Source: Eubacteriales bacterium (GTDB lineage: Bacteria > Bacillota > Clostridia > Christensenellales > CAG-138). Taken from it: a DNA stretch of 64,000 nucleotides. The position numbers and the translations under genes were made by a program. Positions 42,200 to 54,013 of this stretch are shown here, in pieces. The notes under the pieces were generated by a model. It saw nothing but the letters and a program-made list of their open reading frames with translations. It had not been told where the DNA came from and did not search any database. Every line of letters starts with the position of its first letter. Position 1 is the stretch's first letter. The DNA is taken from the NCBI GenBank assembly GCA_021373115.1, contig JAJFTI010000009.1, positions 18,434-82,433 of the forward strand, written 5' to 3'.

Positions 42200-44563
42200 G
42201 TGTCCAAATACTCTCCCAGACGTTTTAAGGGCTCGCTGATATTGTTTTGCAAACTGGCGATTACGGCGACTACCGCCGGCGCCTTTTTGTATTTGGTGCT
42301 CCATTATTATCCGGAAACCGATTTCTGGTTTAAAGGGTTCGTCGTATTCATTTTCCTGTATCTCGTTGTCTTTCTGGCGTTTGCTTCCACGTATCGCAGT
42401 TTCAATATCGGCACGATGCGTTTTCGCGAGCTGACGTTTACCTATGTTTTATCCACTTTCCTGACGAACTTTATCTTCTATTTCATTCTCTCCTTAACGG
42501 CAAAGCAGCTTCTGCCGATTGCGCCCCTCGGCATCATGACGCTGGTACAGTGGGCGTCCGGTTTGATTCTCTATCTAGGCGCGGATAAGCTCTATTATCT
42601 GCTCTATCCGGCGAGGAAGTCGGTCGTCATCTGCTCCAAAGACAAGCATGAGATCCATACGTTTCGCAAGATCGGTTCCATGAAAGAGCGACACGAAATC
42701 TGTGCGGTCATTACCGAAACGGAAAACGCGGAGGCGATCAAGCGGTGTATTGAGCCGTATTCCACCGTTTTTATGGGTGATATTTCACGTGATCTGAGAC
42801 TGGAATTGACGGAATATTGCTTTGAAAACAACAAGCGCCTTTTTGTGCTGCCTACGGTGGAAGATATCATTTTTCATAATGCGCATGAAAACATAATTGG
42901 CGATTCGCTCGTATATCAGTGCCGCAACCACACGTTCTCGGTGGAACAGCTTGTGGTCAAGCGCGCCATGGACATCGTATTTTCCTTGCTTGGCATCGTA
43001 ATAACCAGCCCGATCATGCTTCTTGCGGCATTGATTATCAAATTGCAGGACGGCGGGCCGGTATTCTTCACGCAGGAGCGGTATACGCGCAACTACGAAC
43101 GGTTCACGCTCTACAAATTCCGCAGCATGATTGTGGACGCCGAAAAGAACGGCGCTCAGTTTACCAAGGAGAACGACGAACGCATTACGCCGTTCGGGCG
43201 GTTCATGCGGGCGACGCGCATCGACGAGTTGCCGCAGTTCTTTAATATCCTCCACGGGGAAATGTCGCTTGTGGGCCCGCGCGCGGAGCGGATTGAGAAC
43301 GTGGATTTCTACTGTGAACGAATGCCTGAGTTCCGTTACCGCATGAAGGTAAAAGCAGGGCTGACCGGCTATGCGCAGATCTACGGAAAATATAACACCA
43401 ACTTTGACGATAAGCTCAAACTCGACATGCTCTATATTGAGAACTGCTCGCTGATCCACGATCTGCAGCTGATGTTCATGACCATAAAAGTAATTTTTAT
43501 GGCCGAGAGCACGGAGGGGTTTGACATTTCCAGCCTCGCTGATCTGGAGATTTCGAATGAAAACTGCCAGCCATGCGAAAGCACGTCTTTCCTTGCGGCG
43601 GCAGATCAACCAAGTCCCGCTGGTATCAGCGACGCCGTCCGCATCCCGAGTGAACCCTCTCAACCGGAGGAACGAAAAGGAGCGCGTATGAAAGGCATAA
43701 TACTTGCCGGCGGAAAGGGAACACGTTTGTATCCGAGTACAAAGGCGGTCAGCAAGCAACTGCTGCCGGTTTATGATAAACCGCTGATTTATTACCCGCT
43801 TTCCGTACTGATGCTCGCTTCGATTACGGAAGTTCTGATTATTTCCACGCCGGAGGATACGCCTGTTTACGAGCGGCTGCTCGGATCGGGCGAGCGGCTT
43901 GGGATGCGCTTTACCTATAAGGTTCAGGAGACGCCGCGCGGCCTTGCGGACGCGTTTATCCTTGGCGAGGAGTTCATCGGCGACGATCCCGTTTGCCTGA
44001 TTCTCGGCGACAATGTTTTCTACGGTCAGGATCTGACCGCCACGCTGAAAGAAGTGATGAAGCGCGAGCAGGGGGCGACCATTTTCGGTTATCCCGTCAA
44101 GGATGCCCGCGCGTTTGGCGTTGTGGAATTTGATGAGAATCTGCGCGTCCTGTCCATAGAGGAGAAACCGGAGCATCCAAAGTCCAACTATGCCGTGCCC
44201 GGTTTGTATTTTTACGATAACCGCGTGATCCAGATTGCAAAGCATGTTCGGCCGTCCGCGCGCGGTGAAATCGAAATAACGGCCGTGAATAACGCATACC
44301 TGACGCTTGGGGATTTACACGTCGAGCTGTTTGGCCGCGGAATGGCCTGGCTCGATACCGGTTCGCCGGATGGAATGCTGAAAGCGGCGGAATACGTTGA
44401 AGCGGTGCAGTCCCGCCAGGGATTTTACATCTCCTGCATCGAAGAGATCGCCTGGCGGCGGGGATTTATCACAACGGAACAGCTCGGGCTGCTCGGCGAG
44501 GAGCTGCGGATGACCGATTATGGTCAGTATTTGCTCGCGCTGGCCAGGGAGGGTAAAAAATGA
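42200..44563 (+). CDS. Fusion of initiating phosphoglycosyl transferase and glucose-1-phosphate thymidylyltransferase (RfbA)
   Basis: 787 residues in one frame. Residues 1-466 form a polyprenyl-phosphate sugar-1-phosphate transferase of the WbaP/WcaJ type: four N-terminal membrane segments, a Rossmann-like middle part, a re-entrant helix after [15 protein letters not shown], then YKFRSM, the catalytic Asp-Glu in [11 protein letters not shown] (about residue 341), MSLVGPRAE and [11 protein letters not shown] Ser-Pro-Glu-rich linker (467-496) leads to complete RfbA (497-787): [49 protein letters not shown] and [10 protein letters not shown]. An SD (AAGGAG) stands six bases before the RfbA ATG at 43688, so free RfbA may also be made. 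RfbB overlaps next. Confidence 0.88.
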   Translation: MSKYSPRRFKGSLILFCKLAITATTAGAFLYLVLHYYPETDFWFKGFVVFIFLYLVVFLAFASTYRSFNIGTMRFRELTFTYVLSTFLTNFIFYFILSLTAKQLLPIAPLGIMTLVQWASGLILYLGADKLYYLLYPARKSVVICSKDKHEIHTFRKIGSMKERHEICAVITETENAEAIKRCIEPYSTVFMGDISRDLRLELTEYCFENNKRLFVLPTVEDIIFHNAHENIIGDSLVYQCRNHTFSVEQLVVKRAMDIVFSLLGIVITSPIMLLAALIIKLQDGGPVFFTQERYTRNYERFTLYKFRSMIVDAEKNGAQFTKENDERITPFGRFMRATRIDELPQFFNILHGEMSLVGPRAERIENVDFYCERMPEFRYRMKVKAGLTGYAQIYGKYNTNFDDKLKLDMLYIENCSLIHDLQLMFMTIKVIFMAESTEGFDISSLADLEISNENCQPCESTSFLAAADQPSPAGISDAVRIPSEPSQPEERKGARMKGIILAGGKGTRLYPSTKAVSKQLLPVYDKPLIYYPLSVLMLASITEVLIISTPEDTPVYERLLGSGERLGMRFTYKVQETPRGLADAFILGEEFIGDDPVCLILGDNVFYGQDLTATLKEVMKREQGATIFGYPVKDARAFGVVEFDENLRVLSIEEKPEHPKSNYAVPGLYFYDNRVIQIAKHVRPSARGEIEITAVNNAYLTLGDLHVELFGRGMAWLDTGSPDGMLKAAEYVEAVQSRQGFYISCIEEIAWRRGFITTEQLGLLGEELRMTDYGQYLLALAREGKK

Positions 44564-45618
44564 ATATCCTCGTAACCGGCGGCGCCGGGTTCATCGGCGG
44601 CAATTTCATCCGCTGGATGCGGCAGAATGCGCCGGAACATCGGCTTGTGAACGTGGACGCGCTGACCTATGCGGGAAATCTGGAAAGTCTGAGCGACATT
44701 GCGGAGGACGAATATTACCATTTTATTCGCGCGGACATTCGAGACCGGCTGAAAATGGACGAAGTATTCCGCACCCACGATATCACCCACGTGGTGAATT
44801 TTGCCGCAGAATCGCATGTGGATCGCAGCATAGTCGATCCGGAGATTTTCTTATCGACGAATATTATCGGCACACAGTCGCTGCTCGATACGGCAAAAGC
44901 AAACTGGAAACTCGCGCCGGACGATAAATACAGCCGGGAGTACCGAGGGAACGTGAAGTTTCTGCAGGTTTCGACGGACGAGGTGTATGGCGCGCTCGGA
45001 AAAGAAGGAATGTTTACCGAGACCACGCCGCTTTCCCCCAACAGCCCGTATTCGGCGGCCAAGGCCGGCGCGGATCTTGTTTGCCGCGCATACCACGAGA
45101 CCTTTGGCTTGCCGCTCAATATTACCCGCTGCTCCAACAACTATGGACCATATCAGTTCCCCGAAAAGCTGATTCCGCTGATGATTCACAACTGCATACA
45201 GGAAAAGCCCCTGCCGGTTTACGGAGATGGAATGCAGATTCGTGACTGGCTGCATGTTTTTGACCACTGCAGCGCAATCTATACCGTTCTAAGCCGGGGT
45301 GAACCGGGCGAGATATATAACATTGGCGGGAATAACGAACGCGCGAACATCGATATTGTCCGCTTTATCATCCTTACGCTCGGAAAGACCGAACAACTTA
45401 TCACCTATGTGAAGGACCGACCCGGGCATGACCGCAGGTATGCCATTGATAACACGAAGATTACAACGAAGCTCGGGTGGAGGCCTGCCTACACGTTCGA
45501 GCGCGGCTTAATGGGAACCATTGAATGGTACCGCGCCAATTCCGCCTGGATGGAACGGGTGCTTTCCGGCGAATACACGGATTATTATGAAAGGATGTAT
45601 GCGCCTTCCTTTTCGTAA
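44560..45618 (+). CDS. rfbB: dTDP-glucose 4,6-dehydratase
   Basis: 352 residues, extended SDR. Motifs: [39 protein letters not shown] (the Asp-Glu pair that eliminates water) and the catalytic Tyr/Lys in [12 protein letters not shown]. Converts dTDP-glucose from RfbA to dTDP-4-keto-6-deoxyglucose. The ATG overlaps the fusion gene stop (ATGA) and has GGGAGGG before it. The next two genes of dTDP-rhamnose synthesis (rfbC, rfbD) are not in the window, so either they are elsewhere or another 6-deoxysugar is made. Confidence 0.95.
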   Translation: MNILVTGGAGFIGGNFIRWMRQNAPEHRLVNVDALTYAGNLESLSDIAEDEYYHFIRADIRDRLKMDEVFRTHDITHVVNFAAESHVDRSIVDPEIFLSTNIIGTQSLLDTAKANWKLAPDDKYSREYRGNVKFLQVSTDEVYGALGKEGMFTETTPLSPNSPYSAAKAGADLVCRAYHETFGLPLNITRCSNNYGPYQFPEKLIPLMIHNCIQEKPLPVYGDGMQIRDWLHVFDHCSAIYTVLSRGEPGEIYNIGGNNERANIDIVRFIILTLGKTEQLITYVKDRPGHDRRYAIDNTKITTKLGWRPAYTFERGLMGTIEWYRANSAWMERVLSGEYTDYYERMYAPSFS

Positions 45619-45680
45619 CACACCAATTCGCTGAATAAATATTCTTCAGAATAGTTAAAATTAGTTACGTCGTTTTTTTT

Positions 45681-45712
45681 ACGTGTGTGGTACCTTGACC
45701 ACACATGTTTTA
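45681..45712 (+). terminator. Possible terminator after rfbB
   Basis: ACGTGTGTGG (45681-45690) pairs with CCACACATGT (45699-45708, one mismatch), followed by TTTATATT. The T-run is short. Confidence 0.45.
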
Positions 45713-45820
45713 TATTACATCTGTTCTGATCGAATTTCCAAGAAAAATATCTGGACTTCGCTCTTCTTGACGAAGAAACGTTACAAAATAACGATTTTCT
45801 TGTTACATATAAAACCGGAG

Positions 45821-45849
45821 TTGAAATTATCTAACTGATGTTGTAATAT
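45821..45849 (+). promoter_or_regulatory. Promoter of the EAL-domain gene
   Basis: TTGAAA (45821-45826), 17-base spacer, TAATAT (45844-45849). The surrounding 250 bases between rfbB and this gene are AT-rich and hold no gene. Confidence 0.6.
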
Positions 45850-45869
45850 GTATAAAAGTATGGAAACGT

Positions 45870-47855
45870 ATGATGGAGACGGCGCAGGCAATGAAATACA
45901 TCGTTGTACCGGAATATATCTCCTGTGTTATGCTGCTGATGATCGGCATCTATTCTCTCTACAACAAAACTCGCCGCTCGCTCAAGGAAACCGCGTTCCA
46001 AGCCAGCGTTGTGTTTGCGATTGCCGCCATACTGAATAATATTATCTCCATCTATGCAATTGAAAACGCGGAACGATTTCCGGTTGCGATCAATCTTTAC
46101 GTGAACTCATTCTACTTCTTTTCCGTCGCGGTTATGTGCGCTATGGTCTCCATTACAACCTACCTGACCTTGCTGGATGCCCGCTATCAACGTAGTCGGC
46201 TGGAAATTGCGGTTCTGGTCTCCATGATATTCCTCTGTATCGAAACAGCGCTCGTAGTGATCAATCTCAAAACAAAATGGATGTTTTACTTTGACGAAGG
46301 AAGCCGGTACCACCGCGGCCCGCTGAACTGGATCGGGATTGCTTTTTTAGCCATCGCGATTATAAACGTAATTGTCTTCTATTTTATAAACCGCAAGCGC
46401 GTAAAGAAAACGCTGCGTTTTATCGTTTACATGCTGCCGGCCATCGGCGTGGTTCTCGGTACGGTTCAGCTTTTCCTGCCGAACACCATTCTAACGGGAA
46501 CGATTATCGCGTTTTTATTGCTGACGCTGTTCATCAACAGCCAGCAGCAGCGCGCGCGCGTTGATTCTCTGACCGATATCTCAACAAGGGAAGCGTTCTT
46601 TACGGAACTGACGCGGCTGGCTGGAAAGTCGCAGCCGTTCCATGTGATTCTGCTGCGGCTGCGAAACCTCAAAGCGATCAACACACAGTACGGCCAGCGT
46701 GCGGGCGACCGCATCCTCAGCGAAGTTGCGAGCTCCCTTTCACAAATGGACGTGCGCGCACAGAGCTTTCGCGTTCAGGGCGCCGAATTTGCGGTGATTG
46801 CGACAAAAATGGAGCCGGATGTTTATGAATCGTACTTTTCCGTCCTGACGCAGGCCTTTTCGGAAGGATGGCAGTTGGAGGGGGACGAAATTGAGCTGCG
46901 CGCGCTGATTACGGATATTTATTATCCGGAGCATGCTTCGGGGATTGACGAGCTGATTGATTCGCTGGAATATGCCATGCGCGTTGCGAAACTGGAACTA
47001 TCGGGCAGGCCGGTGCGATTCGACTGCGTGCTTCAGGAGCGGTTCCGCAGAAGGAACTATATCAGCACACGAATGGATACCGCGCTGCGAGAGGACGGTT
47101 TTTATCTGAATTACCAGCCGGTTTATAATACGGAACACCAGAGGTTCTCCGGGGGAGAGGTTCTTCTGCGGCTCAACGAGGAAAACGGCCGTCCGATCCC
47201 GCCGGCGGAGTTTATTCCGATTGCCATTGAAAACGGGATTGCTACGAAATTGGGCAAAATGGTCATGGAAAAGACCTGCCGCTTTTTACAGGAGCATTCG
47301 GATTTGGAGATCGGGTGGCTCTCCATCAACGTTTCCTCGCAGCAGGACGAATTTGACGACACGGTACGGCACCTGGAGATGCTGCTGGAGAAGTATCAGA
47401 TCGATCCGTGCCGTATCAAGCTGGAAATTACGGAACTGGTTCTGCTGGATGATCTGGACAAGGCGAAAAAAACCATGGAAGAGCTCAACAAGCGTGGAAT
47501 CGGCGTTTATCTGGATGACTTTGGAACCGGGTATTCCAATCTTGTAAACGTTATGACGCTGCCGTTTCAATGCGTAAAAATCGACAAAGGCTTTATCCGC
47601 GATATCACGGAAGATTCGAAAGGGTACGGAATGCTCCACACGGTCGTTACGGGACTGCAGTCCATGCAGGTTAGCGTACTGGCGGAAGGGGTGGAGACGC
47701 CGGAGCAGGACAATCTAGTTCGAAACCTCGGCATCAGCTTGATTCAGGGGTATTTCTATGCGCGGCCTATGCTGGACGACGAATTCATCTGGCTGCTCAG
47801 CCAGCACAAACCGCTCAGCGCCCGGGAAAGCTGTTCCTTCTCAGCGCAGGAATAA
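45870..47855 (+). CDS. Membrane c-di-GMP phosphodiesterase with degenerate GGDEF domain
   Basis: 661 residues. Residues 1-230 hold about seven membrane segments, a sensor-like array. The GGDEF domain (about 235-385) is degenerate: RxGGDEF reads RVQGAEF near residue 300, so cyclase activity is unlikely. The EAL domain (about 395-645) keeps the catalytic set: GGEVLLRL (EVL instead of EAL), SINVSS, LEITEL, DDFGTGYS, KIDKGFI and LAEGVETPEQ. It should hydrolyse c-di-GMP, and by analogy may control surface polysaccharide or attachment. A start at 45891 is also possible. It is monocistronic, with a terminator at 47873. Confidence 0.88.
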   Translation: MMETAQAMKYIVVPEYISCVMLLMIGIYSLYNKTRRSLKETAFQASVVFAIAAILNNIISIYAIENAERFPVAINLYVNSFYFFSVAVMCAMVSITTYLTLLDARYQRSRLEIAVLVSMIFLCIETALVVINLKTKWMFYFDEGSRYHRGPLNWIGIAFLAIAIINVIVFYFINRKRVKKTLRFIVYMLPAIGVVLGTVQLFLPNTILTGTIIAFLLLTLFINSQQQRARVDSLTDISTREAFFTELTRLAGKSQPFHVILLRLRNLKAINTQYGQRAGDRILSEVASSLSQMDVRAQSFRVQGAEFAVIATKMEPDVYESYFSVLTQAFSEGWQLEGDEIELRALITDIYYPEHASGIDELIDSLEYAMRVAKLELSGRPVRFDCVLQERFRRRNYISTRMDTALREDGFYLNYQPVYNTEHQRFSGGEVLLRLNEENGRPIPPAEFIPIAIENGIATKLGKMVMEKTCRFLQEHSDLEIGWLSINVSSQQDEFDDTVRHLEMLLEKYQIDPCRIKLEITELVLLDDLDKAKKTMEELNKRGIGVYLDDFGTGYSNLVNVMTLPFQCVKIDKGFIRDITEDSKGYGMLHTVVTGLQSMQVSVLAEGVETPEQDNLVRNLGISLIQGYFYARPMLDDEFIWLLSQHKPLSARESCSFSAQE

Positions 47856-47872
47856 GCCGTTTCGCTAAAAAA

Positions 47873-47905
47873 CAACGCCGGCAGATTCTGCGCGGCGTTG
47901 CTTTT
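47873..47905. terminator. Terminator between the EAL gene and the lipoprotein gene
   Basis: CAACGCCG (47873-47880) with inner GCAGA/CTGC pairs and CGGCGTTG (47893-47900), then CTTTTG; upstream A-run serves the opposite strand. Confidence 0.75.
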
Positions 47906-47922
47906 GTATACGGAATTTTGGC

Positions 47923-48987
47923 TCAGCCGCCCGAAACGGTTGCAAGCGGGAGCGTATAGGTTTCGACGGACTCGTCCTCAAAGTAGTTGTAGTCGTCCAG
48001 CAGCGGCGAGTATGAGGTGATGCGAAATTCCCGCGATACGGGATCGATGGTCAGGATCATCAGATATCCGTCTCCGCCGTCTGGCAGCGCCTGATAATCC
48101 ACCATGATTGCCTGGACGGTTCGATCCATCGTTCCGTCGCCGTTGTCGTCGTACTGCTCCGCGACGCGCTTCATTCCGTGCCGGTGCCCGCAGAGCACAT
48201 AGCGAACGTTCGGGTTTGCCGCGACGACGGAATGCAGTACCTGCGAGTCCGCTTCGAAGGGCTGGTCGCCCAGCTCCAGATACCAGTGCGCGAGCAGAAT
48301 CGCCGTCCGGTCCGGATACTGTTTGAGTACGCTGTCGAGCCAGGCCGCATCCGTTTTCTGAACGGAATACCCGACCCCGAGGAGAATATAGTCCTCGTGC
48401 CCGATCGTTACAAGATCGTATCTCCCTCGGCCGAGCGCATCTACGCCGCCGAAAGTTGGATAGGATTTATAGTTCTGGCGGTCCATCAGCGCGTGAAACG
48501 ATGTGTAATCATGCACAACGCCTTTGATATCGTGATTCCCCGCTATGGCAATAAGCGGGACTTTTCCAACGAGCGTATCGAACGCCGCGGTGGCGGCGGA
48601 CCATTCGCTGCTTCGCAGCATGTCGTTGACGATATCGCCCGTCTGCAGAACGTACTGAATATTCAGTTCCGTCCGGTGATCGACAATCCATTGCGTCATG
48701 GCGGAAAGCGTTTCCGGAAAACTAGACGTATAGCCCTGCGTGTCGCTCATCCAGATCAGCGTGGCGGGATTCATCGCCGGATCCGGCGTTGGAGAGGGGG
48801 AAGGCGTCGGAGATGGTGTCGTAGTTTCCAGAACGACAGCTTCCGGCGTTGGAGCAACCGTCGGGGTCGGCGTCGGAGCAGGCAGGAAAGCGGAACAACC
48901 GGTCGCCGTCAACAGAAAAAAGGCCGCGCAAGCCAGAAGCGCGCGCAGCCGTATGGAAAAAACGGGTTGATTCACCTGGGAATTCAT
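47923..48987 (-). CDS. Lipoprotein metallophosphoesterase
   Basis: 354 residues from the ATG at 48987. The signal peptide LRALLACAAFFLLTATGCSA ends in a lipobox Cys, then a Thr-Pro linker like that of the pseudo-amidase, and a calcineurin-like domain: IWMSDTQGYT, LQTGDIVND, IAGNHDIKG, LLAHWYLE and LCGHRHGMKR. All metal-binding groups are present, so it is probably active outside the cell. Its start is two bases from the proS stop, so it is likely co-transcribed with proS. Substrate unknown. Confidence 0.9.
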   Translation of the reverse strand: MNSQVNQPVFSIRLRALLACAAFFLLTATGCSAFLPAPTPTPTVAPTPEAVVLETTTPSPTPSPSPTPDPAMNPATLIWMSDTQGYTSSFPETLSAMTQWIVDHRTELNIQYVLQTGDIVNDMLRSSEWSAATAAFDTLVGKVPLIAIAGNHDIKGVVHDYTSFHALMDRQNYKSYPTFGGVDALGRGRYDLVTIGHEDYILLGVGYSVQKTDAAWLDSVLKQYPDRTAILLAHWYLELGDQPFEADSQVLHSVVAANPNVRYVLCGHRHGMKRVAEQYDDNGDGTMDRTVQAIMVDYQALPDGGDGYLMILTIDPVSREFRITSYSPLLDDYNYFEDESVETYTLPLATVSGG

Positions 48988-48989
48988 GA

Positions 48990-50720
<1,731 letters not shown>

Positions 50721-50755
50721 GTTCCATTCACCTCAATGCAATCAATAAACACCTT

Positions 50756-50784
50756 ATTATCGCTTAGAAACGTCGATTTGACAA
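50756..50784 (-). promoter_or_regulatory. Promoter of proS
   Basis: On the minus strand TTGTCA (50784-50779), 17-base spacer, GATAAT (50761-50756). Confidence 0.55.
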
Positions 50785-50839
50785 GGGGGCATGCGGGCAA
50801 TATCGCATGGCGCCTTCGGTGAGAATGTTACAATCGCGC

Positions 50840-50869
50840 TTGACAATTCAACCTGTTTTCTCATAGAAT
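50840..50869 (+). promoter_or_regulatory. Promoter of the T-box/cysE operon
   Basis: TTGACA (50840-50845), 18-base spacer, TAGAAT (50864-50869); transcription would begin near 50876, at the start of the T-box. Confidence 0.65.
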
Positions 50870-50875
50870 AATGTA

Positions 50876-51146
50876 AACAAGCAGGAAAAAAGCGTTGACC
50901 GGAAAAGAGTAAGCGCAGGCGTATTGCCAAAAGAGAGGGTTGGTCACCGGCTGAAAGCCGACCCGGACAGACGCGCGCCAAAGTGCCTTCCGAAAGCCGC
51001 TGCCGACAAACGCCGGTTCGAACCGGCCGAGTATCGGCGGACGCAGAAGCCTCGTTACGGCTCTTAAGCGGGAGAAGACGGTTCGTTTTCTCCAAGTAAA
51101 GTGGAACCGCGATGCGCATTCGTCTTTATGATGGGTGCGCTTTTTC
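50876..51146 (+). ncRNA. T-box riboswitch, probably cysteine-specific
   Basis: The leader of cysE carries the T-box sequence AAGTAAAGTGGAACCGCG (51094-51111; consensus AAnnnGGGTGGnACCGCG). Stem I starts with GGAAAAGAGTAAGC (50899 onward), containing the AGTA of the loop E, and closes with GCGCCAAAGTGCCTTCC, where TGC at 50984-50986 in the specifier loop reads as a Cys codon. A terminator hairpin at 51114-51145 ends in TTTTT. Uncharged tRNA-Cys would favour the antiterminator and let cysE and cysS be transcribed. Two of three G in the T-box GGG are A (AAAGTGG). Confidence 0.88.
51114..51145 (+). terminator. Attenuator terminator of the T-box
   Basis: GCGCATTCGTC (51114-51124) pairs with GATGGGTGCGC (51130-51140) using several G-U pairs, followed by TTTTT. 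Confidence 0.8.
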
Positions 51147-51188
51147 TGTCCCGGCGGTTCGGAGAACTTATATGAAAGGAAATTTCCA

Positions 51189-51914
51189 ATGTTTCAAACG
51201 CTGAGAAGCGATATTCAGGCGGTGCTAAAACGGGATCCCGCCGCCAAATCCGCTCTTGAAGTGCTGCTGTGCTACCCGGGCTTTCGCGCGGTTCGCATGC
51301 ATCGGCGCGCGAATTTCTATTATCGGCACGGTATGAACCTCTTTGCGCGCATCACATCCGAATGGTGCCGCTTTACAACGGGAATCGATATTCACCCCGG
51401 CGCGACCATCGGCAAACGGCTGTTCATCGATCATGGCGTCGGCGTGGTCATTGGGGAAACGGCGGTGATCGGGGACGACGTAACCATCTATCAGGGGGCG
51501 ACGCTCGGCGGAACCGGAAAGGATACCGGGAAACGCCACCCGACATTGGGTGACCATGTAACCGTCTCCGCGGGCGCAAAGGTGCTTGGCCCCGTAACGG
51601 TGGGCAGCCATGCCAAGATTGGTGCGGGTGCGGTCGTGCTGCGGGACGTGCCGGCGTTTTCCACGGTAGTTGGCGTGCCGGGGCACGTGGTGCGGCTCTA
51701 TGGATGCAAGGTTCCCTGCGATCGCGTCGGCATGTGCGACGACGGAAACTGCGAGTGCAGCGAAACGGACAAATGCGTGCGAAGGCACGAAGGCCTTGCG
51801 GGCGAGGAGGGCGTTGATCTCGATCAGGTCGATCTGCCCGATCCCGTGGAACTGCAGCTGGAACAGCTTCAAAAACGGCTGGAAACCATCGAAGCGCAGC
51901 TTCGGCAGAAATAA
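51189..51914 (+). CDS. cysE: Serine O-acetyltransferase with cysteine-rich tail
   Basis: 241 residues from the ATG at 51189, seven bases after AAGGAA. Makes O-acetylserine, the precursor of cysteine. The left-handed beta-helix is clear: [60 protein letters not shown] and [20 protein letters not shown]. The C-terminal end is odd: six Cys within residues 173-196 ([18 protein letters not shown] then C196), followed by a short coiled coil. The usual short tail of CysE mediates feedback and CysK binding, so the Cys-rich part may sense metal or redox state. Controlled by the T-box before it; cysS follows. Confidence 0.93.
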   Translation: MFQTLRSDIQAVLKRDPAAKSALEVLLCYPGFRAVRMHRRANFYYRHGMNLFARITSEWCRFTTGIDIHPGATIGKRLFIDHGVGVVIGETAVIGDDVTIYQGATLGGTGKDTGKRHPTLGDHVTVSAGAKVLGPVTVGSHAKIGAGAVVLRDVPAFSTVVGVPGHVVRLYGCKVPCDRVGMCDDGNCECSETDKCVRRHEGLAGEEGVDLDQVDLPDPVELQLEQLQKRLETIEAQLRQK

Positions 51915-51986
51915 ACGAACAACGCCGGAATATACGCGACGGCGGGACAAAACTGTGATATAGTAAACAGGATTCGGAGGGAAACC

Positions 51987-53381
51987 ATGCAGATTTATAA
52001 TACGATGACGCGCAGGAAAGAAGAACTCGTACCGCTCGTACCCGGCCAGATTTCCATGTACGCCTGCGGCCCGACCGTGTACAATTATTTCCATATTGGC
52101 AATGCGCGCCCGTTTATCGTATTCGACACGATGCGTCGCTACCTGGAATACCGCGGGTACAAGGTTAAGTTTGTCCAGAATTTTACCGATATTGACGACA
52201 AGATGATCCGCCGCGCAAACGAAGAGGGCATTTCGGTTCGGGAGCTTGGCGAACGCTTTATTAAGGAATATTATCACGACGCGGACGCGCTCGGCGTTCA
52301 GCGCGCGACGGTGAATCCGCGCGCGACGGAGCATATCGGCGAGATCATCAGCCTTGTGCGCACACTCATTGAAAAAGGGCACGCTTACGCAACGCCGGAC
52401 GGGGACGTTTACTTCTCCGTTCGCAGCTTTCCGGGTTACGGCAAGCTCTCCGGCCAGAACATTGACGATTTGGAAAACGGTGCGCGCGTCGATCCGGACG
52501 AGGCAAAGCGCGATCCGCTCGACTTCGCCCTCTGGAAGGCGGAGAAGCCCGGCGAACCGAGCTGGGATTCCCCCTGGGGCAAGGGCAGGCCGGGCTGGCA
52601 CATCGAGTGCTCCGCCATGAGCATGAGCATCCTCGGGGAAACGTTCGATATTCATGCCGGCGGGCAGGACCTGATCTTTCCGCACCATGAAAACGAGATT
52701 GCCCAGAGCGAAGCGGCAACCGGAAAACCGTTTGCGCGCTACTGGATGCACAACGGCTATATCAACGTCGATAACCAAAAGATGAGCAAATCGCTCAACA
52801 ACTTTTTTACCGTGCGAGACATTGCGGCGGAATTCGATCTGGAAGCCGTCCGGATGTTCATGCTCAGCGTGCAATACCGCAATCCCGTGAATTTCTCGCG
52901 CGAACTCATCCAGCAGGCGGAGAGCGCTCTGGAGCGCCTGCGCACCGCGCAGGAGCGGTTGGCGGAAGCCGCGCTCGCGCCGGAAGGCACGGAGGAGGAC
53001 GCCGCGTTTTTAACGCAGGTTGAGGAACTCAAGAACCGTTTCTGCGATGCGATGGACGACGATCTGAACACGGCGGACGCGTTGGGCGCGCTCTTTGAAT
53101 TTGCGCGTACTTCCAATACGTTTGTCAGCGTACCGCGGGGAAAAGCGGCGCTGGATCGTGCGCGCGCGGTGTATACCGAGCTTACCGGCGTGCTGGGGCT
53201 GCTCGTCCACAAATCGGCGGAGGAGTTTCCGGCGGAGGCGCTGAAGCTGCTCGAAGAGCGGCAGGCGGCGCGCAAAGCAAAGAATTTTGCCCGCGCGGAT
53301 CAAATTCGCGATATACTGAATGGAATGGGACTCGCCGTAGAGGATACGGCAAACGGACCCAAACTAAAAAAACTTTCCTAG
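51987..53381 (+). CDS. cysS: Cysteinyl-tRNA synthetase
   Basis: 464 residues, class I synthetase. [20 protein letters not shown] holds the zinc Cys and HIGH-like motif (HIGN); [11 protein letters not shown] and [19 protein letters not shown] provide zinc ligands Cys, His and Glu; [13 protein letters not shown] is KMSKS. The C-terminal helical anticodon domain ends [21 protein letters not shown] before the ATG. Lies 72 bases after cysE in the same T-box-controlled operon, a classic clostridial and bacillar arrangement. Confidence 0.97.
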   Translation: MQIYNTMTRRKEELVPLVPGQISMYACGPTVYNYFHIGNARPFIVFDTMRRYLEYRGYKVKFVQNFTDIDDKMIRRANEEGISVRELGERFIKEYYHDADALGVQRATVNPRATEHIGEIISLVRTLIEKGHAYATPDGDVYFSVRSFPGYGKLSGQNIDDLENGARVDPDEAKRDPLDFALWKAEKPGEPSWDSPWGKGRPGWHIECSAMSMSILGETFDIHAGGQDLIFPHHENEIAQSEAATGKPFARYWMHNGYINVDNQKMSKSLNNFFTVRDIAAEFDLEAVRMFMLSVQYRNPVNFSRELIQQAESALERLRTAQERLAEAALAPEGTEEDAAFLTQVEELKNRFCDAMDDDLNTADALGALFEFARTSNTFVSVPRGKAALDRARAVYTELTGVLGLLVHKSAEEFPAEALKLLEERQAARKAKNFARADQIRDILNGMGLAVEDTANGPKLKKLS

Positions 53382-53445
53382 AGCAAATTTCAAACAAGAC
53401 GCCGTTTTCGGCACGATCAAGAGAAAATAATAAGGAGCAATTATC

Positions 53446-53961
53446 ATGACCGATTCTTTCGCAATGTTCGACTGGCTGCTGCTCGCTATTTCGGTGTATG
53501 TTTTATACGCGGGAATCGTTGGCAAGGGGCGTCTCTACAGCGTAGAGAACATCAAGGAAGGCCAGGAAGAAGCCTTCAAAGCGCTTTCCCGCAAAATCTA
53601 TATCTACCTCGGCATCGCAATGGTCATCAACAGCGGCGCCTCCATTCTGCGCAGTCAGCTTTATACCTACCAGGAAGTGACCCCGGCAACCGATTCTGCG
53701 GCGGCGGTTTACGAGCTGGTTGCCAAGCAGGATCTCGGCGCGTTTTCCTTTATGACCCCAACGGTGTTCAATATCATTTCCTACGTTGCGCTTGCGATCA
53801 CGCTGGGCTTAATCGTGCTGCTCGTCGTAAAGATGCGCAAGTATGTGGATAAGGATGCGCAGTCCAAGCGGGCAGCCACGTCGGGTGCGGCGAAAAAAGG
53901 CACCTCGTCCATGCCATCCTCCGCGTTTAATTTTGACGATGACGAGAAGAACGCGAAGTAA
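53446..53961 (+). CDS. Membrane protein of unknown function, 171 residues
   Basis: A strong SD (AAGGAG) precedes the ATG. Three hydrophobic segments: an N-terminal one (MFDWLLLAISVYVLYAGIVG), a middle one (IYIYLGIAMVINSGASILRS) and a third (IISYVALAITLGLIVLLVVKM). The tail is basic and Ser-Ala-rich, ending in acidic DDDEKNAK, probably cytoplasmic. No family recognised. It is 64 bases downstream of cysS without an intervening terminator and may belong to that operon. Confidence 0.65.
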   Translation: MTDSFAMFDWLLLAISVYVLYAGIVGKGRLYSVENIKEGQEEAFKALSRKIYIYLGIAMVINSGASILRSQLYTYQEVTPATDSAAAVYELVAKQDLGAFSFMTPTVFNIISYVALAITLGLIVLLVVKMRKYVDKDAQSKRAATSGAAKKGTSSMPSSAFNFDDDEKNAK

Positions 53962-54013
53962 ACTTCATATCCTGTAAACTGAATTACAAGCCATTTGGCT
54001 AAGTGCATGAAGA

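Noticed and set aside
42785..44245. Minus-strand frame of 486 codons opposite the PGT-RfbA fusion
   Set aside because: Composition is Arg/His-rich as in antisense shadows, and the plus strand carries two known domains.
51225..52874. Minus-strand frame of 549 codons opposite cysE and cysS
   Set aside because: It spans two conserved genes and their gap in antisense and matches no family.
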